This document shows positions 29,717 to 36,597 of a stretch of DNA of 38,072 nt, piece by piece. This DNA comes from Candidatus Omnitrophota bacterium (lineage in GTDB: Bacteria; Omnitrophota; Gorgyraeia; Gygaellales; Profunditerraquicolaceae): positions 1-38,072 of the forward strand of contig JAHFFR010000007.1 of assembly GCA_023247825.1 (NCBI GenBank), in the 5' to 3' direction. The position numbers and the translations under genes were made by a program. Below the pieces are notes generated by a model. It did not search any database. It was not told the DNA's origin and was given only the letters and a program-made list of their open reading frames with translations. The stretch's first letter is position 1. Every line of letters starts with the position of its first letter.

Positions 29717-31018
29717 ATGTGTTATGCTATTCCGGGAAAAGTAGAACAGATAAACGAAAAAACGGTAATCGTTGACTATTTCGGCGAGAAAAGAAAAGCT
29801 TATAATGAGCTGGCCCAAATCAGTGTCGGCGACTATATCTATGCGCAGGGCGGATTTGTAGTGACCAAGGTTTCCGCAACTGAAGCGCAAAGCACGCTAT
29901 CCGTATGGAAAGAAATATTTTTCGAGCTCCAGGAGACAGATTTAAAACTCTCCCGTTTACAGCTAACCGATGAAGATGCGGATAAAAAACTGCTTGGAAT
30001 ATTGGATAAGGCCAGCCAGTCTAAAGAATTAAAAGAAGAGGAGCTGTTGTATTTACTGGAACTGAAAAATAAAAAAGGCCTGGAGCTGTTTTTTAAAACA
30101 GCTAATTTCCTGCGCCAGAAATACCATAAAAACTCCTGTTGCGTGCACGGGATAATTGAGATATCCAATTGTTGCCGCCAGGGATGCCTTTATTGCGGGA
30201 TATCACATCATAATAAAAAGTTACAGCGTTATCGCATGAGCAAAGATGAAATTTTAGGGGCCGCCGGGGAAGCTGTTGAGGTTTATGGCTTTAAATCTTT
30301 AGTTTTACAAAGCGGTGAGGATGCCGGATATAGCGTCGAGGAGTTGGCGGATATAATCAAAGAGATCAAAGTTAAATTTCCCGCTTTAATTTTTATCAGT
30401 TTTGGAGAGATTGGCATAGATGGCCTGGAAAAGCTTTATCAGGCAGGCGCCAGGGGCCTGCTTATGCGATTTGAAACTTCAAATCCCGGGCTTTATCAAA
30501 AAATACATCCCGGGATGAATTTAGAGAACAGGCTTAACCATCTGCGCAGGGCATATGATATGGGATATTTAATCCTTACGGGGAGTTTAATCGGCCTGCC
30601 CGGCCAGAGCAAAAAAGATCTTTTAAATGATATATTTCTGGCCAAAGAATTACACGCAGAGATGTTTAGTTTCGGCCCGTTTATCCCCCATCCCCATACG
30701 CCTTTTTCAGAATTAAAGCCTGGAAAAATAGAAGATATTATCAAGGTTTTGGCCCTGGCAAGGATCATCGACAACACCAACGCCAAAATTTTAGTGACCA
30801 CGGCATTAGAAACTTTAAGCAGGGAGGCTGCAAAAGATGGGCTGCTTGCCGGGGCAAATTCACTCATGCTTAATGTTACTCCTTTGGAATTCCGGAAATT
30901 TTATTCTATCTATCCGAACCGGGCGCATCAATCTGAAGGCATTTCTGCCCAGATTGAATCTACGGTTTCTCTCCTGCGTTCATTAGGCCGCGCCCCGACT
31001 GACCTGGAGGTAGCGTAA
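29717..31018 (+). CDS. HypC-HydE fusion: HypC-like chaperone domain joined to a HydE-type radical SAM maturase
   Basis: ATG 29717. MCYAIPGKVEQINEKTVIVDYFG ... VGDYIYAQGGFVVTKVSATEAQSTLSVW is HypC. GIIEISNCCRQGCLYCGISHHNKKLQRYRMSKDEI ... LVLQSGEDAGY ... LTGSLIGLPGQSKKDLLNDI ... FGPFIPHPHTPF is HydE (CX3CX2C). Single uninterrupted ORF. Confidence 0.9.
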   Translation: MCYAIPGKVEQINEKTVIVDYFGEKRKAYNELAQISVGDYIYAQGGFVVTKVSATEAQSTLSVWKEIFFELQETDLKLSRLQLTDEDADKKLLGILDKASQSKELKEEELLYLLELKNKKGLELFFKTANFLRQKYHKNSCCVHGIIEISNCCRQGCLYCGISHHNKKLQRYRMSKDEILGAAGEAVEVYGFKSLVLQSGEDAGYSVEELADIIKEIKVKFPALIFISFGEIGIDGLEKLYQAGARGLLMRFETSNPGLYQKIHPGMNLENRLNHLRRAYDMGYLILTGSLIGLPGQSKKDLLNDIFLAKELHAEMFSFGPFIPHPHTPFSELKPGKIEDIIKVLALARIIDNTNAKILVTTALETLSREAAKDGLLAGANSLMLNVTPLEFRKFYSIYPNRAHQSEGISAQIESTVSLLRSLGRAPTDLEVA

Positions 31019-31023
31019 ACCCC

Positions 31024-32412
31024 ATGAAATATATTGATGAAGAAAGAATAAATAATTTGCTGGCAGATGCCTCTAAAGCTGATAGCCAAAATCTCGATGA
31101 TATTCTAGCCAAAGCCAAATCTCTCAAGCGCCTTGGCCTCAAAGAGTCTGCCCTTTTGCTTTCAAACACCGAGCCGGAACAAATTAAAAAAATATTTGAA
31201 GCGGCAAGTTTTGTTAAAGACGCTATTTATGGAAGGAGGGTAGTGTTGTTTGCCCCTCTTTATATCAGTAATCTTTGCGCTAATTCTTGCCTGTATTGCG
31301 CGTTTAAGTCCGATAATTTATTAATTAAGCGTAAGGCCCTGACCGTTTCTGAAATTAATCTCCAGGTAGAGTGGCTGTTAAAGCGCGGGCACAAAAGAAT
31401 ACTTATGGTCTGCGGAGAAGATGCGCCGGATGGAAAATCCAACATAGATTATTATCTTGAGGCAATTAAGTCTATTTATGCCTCATCGGCAGGCAAAAAT
31501 AAAATAAAGAGAGTTAATGTCAATTGCGCGCCGCTTGCTGTCGATGAGTTTAAAAAGCTTAAAAACTGCGGTATCGGAACTTATCAGATTTTTCAGGAAA
31601 CATACCACAGCCAGACTTACCTTCGCATGCATCCTAAAGGTCCAAAAAGCGATCCCGATAACAGGATCACAGCTCCTGACCGCGCATTTAGGGCAGGAAT
31701 TGATGATATAGGCATAGGCGCCCTTTTTGGTTTATATGACTGGCGGTTTGAAACTTTGGCGCTGCTTTCGCATGTTGAGCATATGGAAGAAGAATTTAAG
31801 GTTGGGCCGCATACAATTTCCGTACCGCGCATCGAACCGGCCGAAGGCGTAGAATTGTCCAGCAATCCTCCGTATAAGATTTCCGATGATCAGTTTAGAA
31901 AGATAGTCGCGGTATTGAGGCTTTCTGTCCCTTATACCGGAATAATCATGTCTACGCGCGAGGATATTCAAATGCGCGATGCGCTGTTAAGTTTGGGAGT
32001 TTCACAGATTAGTGCCGAGTCAAATACTTCTCCCGGAGGCTATACTAATGTTGATAAAGAGCAGGCAGGAGGGCAATTTTCTCTCGGTGACCACCGCAGT
32101 TTGGATGAAATCGTGGGGGCGTTAATTACCCATGATTATATCCCCAGTTTTTGCGCTGCCTGTTACCGTATGGAGAGGACCGGTGAAAGTTTTATGAAGT
32201 TGGCAATGCCCGGGACGATTAAAGGCAAGTGCAGCATGAACGCTTTGATTACTTTAAAGGAATACCTTGATGATTTCGCTTCCGGGCAGGTTAAAGGCGT
32301 TGGTTATAAAATGATCGAGCGTTATTTTAAACAGTTGGGCCCTTCTGAACAGGATAAGCTGCAATTTTTCTTTTCACGCGTTAGAGAAGGAGTGCGGGAT
32401 GAGTATGTGTAA
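31024..32412 (+). CDS. hydG: HydG-type radical SAM tyrosine lyase ([FeFe]-hydrogenase H-cluster maturase family)
   Basis: Radical SAM CX3CX2C in ISNLCANSCLYCAF. LFGLYDWRFETLALLSHVEHMEEEFKVGPHTISVPR. C-terminal CX2CX22C in PSFCAACYRMERTGESFMKLAMPGTIKGKC, which separates HydG from ThiH. Confidence 0.93.
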   Translation: MKYIDEERINNLLADASKADSQNLDDILAKAKSLKRLGLKESALLLSNTEPEQIKKIFEAASFVKDAIYGRRVVLFAPLYISNLCANSCLYCAFKSDNLLIKRKALTVSEINLQVEWLLKRGHKRILMVCGEDAPDGKSNIDYYLEAIKSIYASSAGKNKIKRVNVNCAPLAVDEFKKLKNCGIGTYQIFQETYHSQTYLRMHPKGPKSDPDNRITAPDRAFRAGIDDIGIGALFGLYDWRFETLALLSHVEHMEEEFKVGPHTISVPRIEPAEGVELSSNPPYKISDDQFRKIVAVLRLSVPYTGIIMSTREDIQMRDALLSLGVSQISAESNTSPGGYTNVDKEQAGGQFSLGDHRSLDEIVGALITHDYIPSFCAACYRMERTGESFMKLAMPGTIKGKCSMNALITLKEYLDDFASGQVKGVGYKMIERYFKQLGPSEQDKLQFFFSRVREGVRDEYV

Positions 32413-32414
32413 TT

Positions 32415-33239
32415 ATGAAAATAATATCTAAAGAAATTATAGCCGATTATGCGGGAACAAGGATTGTAAAATTAACCTTGAGCTCCCCCCAGATTAGCGT
32501 TAAAGCCAGGGCCGGCCAGTTTGTCGTAGTTATGGCCGATGAAAAAGGAGAAAGGGTCCCGCTTACTATTGTTGAAGCAGATAGCTTGGCCGGGGAGATT
32601 GCCCTTATTTTTCAGGAGGCGGGGCTTACTACCAGGATTTTAGGCGCGCTTAATCCGGGAGATAGTTTATACGCGCTGGCCGGGCCTTTGGGCCATGCAA
32701 CAGAAATAAAAAATTACGGCAGGGTTATTCTGGTAGGCGGCGGAGTGGGAATCGCTGAAATTTATCCTGTGGCAAAAAGTTTAAAACAGGCAGGCAACAT
32801 CACTACAGTAATTATTGGAGCCAAGACTAAGGGGTTGCTGATATTGGAAAATGAATTAAAGAGCGTTGCGGATAAAATTTATATAATGACTGATGACGGC
32901 TCTAGCGGAGAAAAAGGTTTTACTACCTCGGCCCTGGAAGAGCTTTTAAAAAAAGATAAATATGATTTAGTTTATGCGGTTGGCCCCCTGCCGATGATGA
33001 AGAAGGCCTCAGAAGCTACCCGGCCTTTTGGTATTAAAACAATAGTTTCGTTAAATGCCCTGATGGTTGATGCGACGGGGATGTGCGGCTGCTGCAGGGT
33101 TACTGTCGGGGGCAAGGTTAAGTTTAGCTGCGTTGATGGCCCGGAGTTCGAAGCTAATCAGGTGGATTGGGAAGAGCTGGGAAAGCGAAACTCCATATAC
33201 CTGGATAAAGAGAAGCATATTTGTAAATTAAAATTTTAA
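32415..33239 (+). CDS. nfnA: NfnA / sulfide dehydrogenase SudB-like ferredoxin-NADP+ reductase subunit alpha
   Basis: RAGQFVVVMADEKGERVPLTI, GPLGHATEIKNYGRVILVGGGVGIAEIYPVAKSL, AVGPLPMMKKASEATRPFGIKTIVSLNALMVDATGMCGCCRVTVGGKVKFSCVDGPEFEA. Confidence 0.95.
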   Translation: MKIISKEIIADYAGTRIVKLTLSSPQISVKARAGQFVVVMADEKGERVPLTIVEADSLAGEIALIFQEAGLTTRILGALNPGDSLYALAGPLGHATEIKNYGRVILVGGGVGIAEIYPVAKSLKQAGNITTVIIGAKTKGLLILENELKSVADKIYIMTDDGSSGEKGFTTSALEELLKKDKYDLVYAVGPLPMMKKASEATRPFGIKTIVSLNALMVDATGMCGCCRVTVGGKVKFSCVDGPEFEANQVDWEELGKRNSIYLDKEKHICKLKF

Positions 33240-33242
33240 AGA

Positions 33243-34655
33243 ATGCCTAAGGAACCCGTAAAAGTAAAAGAGCTGCCTGTTGATAAGAGGATAGGAAATT
33301 TCAACGAAGTAGTATCCGGATATTCAGAAAATGAGGCTTTGTCTGAAAGCAGCCGCTGCCTGCAATGCAAAAACCCTGTTTGTATCTCGGGTTGCCCGGT
33401 AAGTATTAATATCAAAGAGTTTATTTTTCAGATTACAAAAAAAGATTATGCCGGAGCCTATCTTACTATCCGTAAAACAAATAATTTTCCTTCAATCTGC
33501 GGCCGGGTATGCCCTGCGGAATACCAATGCCGCCGCGCCTGCGTGCTTAATAAAAGTAAGCTTGCATATTGCAGCCCGGAGGCAATTAATATCCATCTTT
33601 TGGAAAGATTTGCCGGAGATTACGGGATGAAGGATAACCTGGAAATAGTACAGGATAAAAATATTAAATTATCAAAGATTAAGGCAGCAGTAGTAGGCAG
33701 CGGCCCGGCAGGGTTATGCTGCGCCGGAGAATTGGCCAGGAAAGGGATTAAGGTCGTTGTTTTCGAAGGCCTGCAGAGCTGCGGCGGAGTCCTAAGGTAT
33801 GGTATCCCAAGTTTTCGCCTGGGGCGCCAGGAACTCGATCATGAGATTAATTATCTAAGCAAGCTGGGAGTGGAATTTAAGACCAACGTTATTATAGGAA
33901 AGACTTTTTCCCTGGATGAATTATTCCAGCAGGGTTTTAGCAGAGTTTTCTTGGGGCTAGGCGCCGGGGTGCCGGAATTTTTGGGCATAAAAGGGGAAAA
34001 TCTTTGTAATGTTTATTCGGCCAATGAGTTTTTGACCCGCCTGAATCTTATGTCTGCTTATAAATTTCCCGAACATCATACTCCGGTAAATATCGGAGAA
34101 CATGTTCTGGTGATCGGCGGCGGCAATACTGCGATGGATGCGGCGCGCTGCGCCTTGCGCCTGCAGAAAATAAAAGGCATAAAACCGGATGTAAAAATTA
34201 TTTATCGCCGCACAGAGGCAGAAATGCCGGCGCGCAGGCTTGAAATTACGCATGCCAAAGAAGAAGGGATCGAATTTAAATTCCTCACCCAGCCTAAGGA
34301 GTTTTATTCTGATGATTTGGGTTTCGTGCAGAAATTAAATTGCCGGAATTGCAGGCTTGGCGAGGCGGATTCCTCCGGCAGGAGGAGCCCGGTTATTTTG
34401 GAAGGCAGCGATTTCAGTATTCCCTGCGATCTGGCGATTATTGCTATCGGCCTGCAAGCTAACCAGGTATTGACCAGCGTAACTCCTGGATTAAAGACCG
34501 ATAAATATAAAGATATTGTGGTTGATCCTAAGACCATGGAAACCTCGATTAAAAATGTTTTTGCCGGCGGGGATATTGTCGGAGGCGAAGGCACGGTTAT
34601 TGAGGCTATGGGTATGGCAAAGAGGGCTGCGAAGTTTATTATTGATAACGCTTGA
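33243..34655 (+). CDS. nfnB: NfnB / sulfide dehydrogenase SudA-like (GltD-related) subunit
   Basis: ASRCLQC-type SSRCLQCKNPVCISGCPVSINIKEFI, GRVCPAEYQCRRACVL, VVGSGPAGLCCAGELA, GGGNTAMDAARCALR, NVFAGGDIVGGEGTVIEAMG. Follows nfnA directly. Confidence 0.93.
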   Translation: MPKEPVKVKELPVDKRIGNFNEVVSGYSENEALSESSRCLQCKNPVCISGCPVSINIKEFIFQITKKDYAGAYLTIRKTNNFPSICGRVCPAEYQCRRACVLNKSKLAYCSPEAINIHLLERFAGDYGMKDNLEIVQDKNIKLSKIKAAVVGSGPAGLCCAGELARKGIKVVVFEGLQSCGGVLRYGIPSFRLGRQELDHEINYLSKLGVEFKTNVIIGKTFSLDELFQQGFSRVFLGLGAGVPEFLGIKGENLCNVYSANEFLTRLNLMSAYKFPEHHTPVNIGEHVLVIGGGNTAMDAARCALRLQKIKGIKPDVKIIYRRTEAEMPARRLEITHAKEEGIEFKFLTQPKEFYSDDLGFVQKLNCRNCRLGEADSSGRRSPVILEGSDFSIPCDLAIIAIGLQANQVLTSVTPGLKTDKYKDIVVDPKTMETSIKNVFAGGDIVGGEGTVIEAMGMAKRAAKFIIDNA

Positions 34656-34682
34656 CATTTTTATTTTGGGTATTAATATAAT
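34652..34682 (+). promoter_or_regulatory. Promoter candidate for the FMN-type glutamate synthase gene
   Basis: TTGACA (34652-34657) with TAATAT (34674-34679, 16-nt spacer) or TATAAT (34677-34682, 19-nt spacer). Confidence 0.5.
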
Positions 34683-34757
34683 ATCATTATAATTTAGACA
34701 GCTTTAACCCTCTGCAAAGATGCAGGGCGAAGATTAAATAGGATAGGTAGAAGACAA

Positions 34758-34795
34758 AGACGTCTGAAAACTTAAATCAGGCGTCTATTTTTTTT
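34758..34795 (+). terminator. Leader terminator/attenuator upstream of the FMN-type glutamate synthase
   Basis: AGACGTCTGA (34758-34767) pairs with TCAGGCGTCT (34777-34786, one G-U pair), followed by A then eight Ts. Lies between promoter and start codon. Confidence 0.8.
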
Positions 34796-34857
34796 AAGGT
34801 GTACTGCCTTATTTTTAGGCATAAGCTGATTAAGATTGAATAAAATGGAGGTTAATA

Positions 34858-36498
34858 ATGATTCAGTGGCCGAAGACCAATGACGCATTAGGAACAGTAA
34901 ACAGGGGTAACCCCTGTGAAAGCGGGTTATGTACGCTTTGCCGTGTAGACTGCATGGGTAAATGCGAAACCTGGCTTTCAAGCTTAAAAGGAAGAAAGCT
35001 TTTGTACCCCCGGGATTACAGTTTTACTACCGCAGGAAGCTCAAACACAACTGCTATAGGTGTTTCCTATAATTCTCTACGGATTAACGGGTATAATTAT
35101 GGCGCATACGGGCTTCCCAAAGGCCTTTCAAGCTCTGAAGATGATTGTATTTTTCCCAACGTAAATATTGAGGGAGAGTTTGGCCAGGCAGTCAAAACTA
35201 AATTCAGGGTTCCGGTAATGACCGGCGCATTGGGCTCGACTTTTGTAGCAGCCAAATATTGGGAATCTTTTGCTACCGGCGCTGCCCTTGTCGGCGTGCC
35301 GATAGTTGTCGGCGAGAATGTAGTCGGTATTGATAAGCAGGCAGAGATCAAAAACGGCAAGATTATCAAGGCTCCGGAATTAGACAGGAGAATTGAGACA
35401 TTCCTGCGCTATTATGATGGTTATGGGGCGATCATCGTGCAGATGAATGTCGAGGATACGCGCAACGGAGTTGCCGAATATGTAATCGAAAAATACGGTG
35501 ATAAAGTTATCATAGAATTAAAGTGGGGGCAAGGCGCAAAATGTATCGGCGGAGAAATACAGGTAACCAGCCTTGAGTATGCGCAGTTCCTTAAAAAACG
35601 CGGCTATGTTGTTGATCCTGATCCAACGATACCCGAAGTGCAGGACGCTTTTAAGGCAGGAGCGATTAAATCTATCGCCCGGCACAGCCGTTTAGGTTAT
35701 ACCAGCCTTTCTTCAGAAAAAGAAGTGGAAGGGAATTTTATGAAAGCGGTTAAATACCTGCGCAAGATTGGTTATAAGAGAATATCGCTCAAGACCGGTT
35801 CTTACGGGATGGAAGCTTTGGCAATGTCTATAAAATATGCCTCTGATGCCAAGCTTGATCTGCTTACCATTGACGGCTCAGGTGGCGGCACAGGGATGAG
35901 CCCTTGGAATATGATGGAAACATGGGGCGTTCCGTCAATATTATTACACTCTAAAGCTTATGAATACGCGGAGATTCTGCGCAAGAAAGGCAAGAAAGTA
36001 GTGGATATGGCTTTTGCCGGAGGGCTTGCGCGCGAGGACCATATATTCAAGGCTTTGGCATTAGGCGCGCCTTATACGAAATTAGTTTGTATGGGCAGGG
36101 CATTAATGATTCCCGCATACCTGGGATCAAATATCGAAGGCGTATTAAACCCTTCAGTAAAAGCAAAGGTTAGCGGAAGCTGGGATAAGCTTCCTCTGTC
36201 CGTAGCTGAATTTGGCGCAAGCGCCGAGGAGTTATTTGCCGGATATTATGATCTTCAGAAGAAGGTCGGCAAAGATGAAATGAAAAACGTGCCCTTGGGC
36301 GCAGTTGCTTTCTGGACTTTAGCGGATAAATTGGCAGCCGGTGTGCAGCAATTAATGGCCGGTGCCAGGAGATTTACGCTTAAGGCAATTACGCGTAATG
36401 ATATTTTTTCGGCAAACCGCGAAACAGAAAAAGAAACAGGGGTGCCTTTTATTACGGATGCAGCGGATGATAAAGCTAAAAAAATATTGAAAGGTTAA
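34858..36498 (+). CDS. FMN-binding glutamate synthase domain protein (archaeal-type GltB central domain), with N-terminal Cys cluster
   Basis: CESGLCTLCRVDCMGKCETW at the N-terminus. ELKWGQGAKCIGGEIQVTSLEYAQFLKKRGY, DLLTIDGSGGGTGMSPWNMMETWGVPSILL, VVDMAFAGGLAREDHIFKALALGA. No glutaminase domain. Confidence 0.9.
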   Translation: MIQWPKTNDALGTVNRGNPCESGLCTLCRVDCMGKCETWLSSLKGRKLLYPRDYSFTTAGSSNTTAIGVSYNSLRINGYNYGAYGLPKGLSSSEDDCIFPNVNIEGEFGQAVKTKFRVPVMTGALGSTFVAAKYWESFATGAALVGVPIVVGENVVGIDKQAEIKNGKIIKAPELDRRIETFLRYYDGYGAIIVQMNVEDTRNGVAEYVIEKYGDKVIIELKWGQGAKCIGGEIQVTSLEYAQFLKKRGYVVDPDPTIPEVQDAFKAGAIKSIARHSRLGYTSLSSEKEVEGNFMKAVKYLRKIGYKRISLKTGSYGMEALAMSIKYASDAKLDLLTIDGSGGGTGMSPWNMMETWGVPSILLHSKAYEYAEILRKKGKKVVDMAFAGGLAREDHIFKALALGAPYTKLVCMGRALMIPAYLGSNIEGVLNPSVKAKVSGSWDKLPLSVAEFGASAEELFAGYYDLQKKVGKDEMKNVPLGAVAFWTLADKLAAGVQQLMAGARRFTLKAITRNDIFSANRETEKETGVPFITDAADDKAKKILKG

Positions 36499-36518
36499 GT
36501 TAAAATCAAGCAAAGAAC

Positions 36519-36556
36519 GGGGGCGCTTCTATCTTAAGAAGCGCCCCCTTTATTTT
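36519..36556 (+). terminator. Strong intrinsic terminator after the FMN-type glutamate synthase gene
   Basis: GGGGGCGCTTCT (36519-36530), loop ATCTTA, AGAAGCGCCCCC (36537-36548), perfect 12-bp stem followed by TTTATTTT. Confidence 0.92.
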
Positions 36557-36597
36557 ATTTATTGCAGGAGTGTTTTTTTAGTTGTAGAATAACATTC

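Noticed and set aside
30100-32412. Annotation of the two radical SAM proteins as BioB and ThiH (cofactor biosynthesis)
   Set aside because: The first matches HydE-specific stretches, the second has the HydG-specific CX2CX22C C-terminus, and both lie in a hydrogenase operon.
34690-34760. Claim of a cyclic-di-GMP (GEMM) riboswitch in the leader
   Set aside because: There is loose similarity (AACC ... GGGCGAAG ... TAGGTAG) but the canonical GEMM core is not clearly present; needs a covariance model search.
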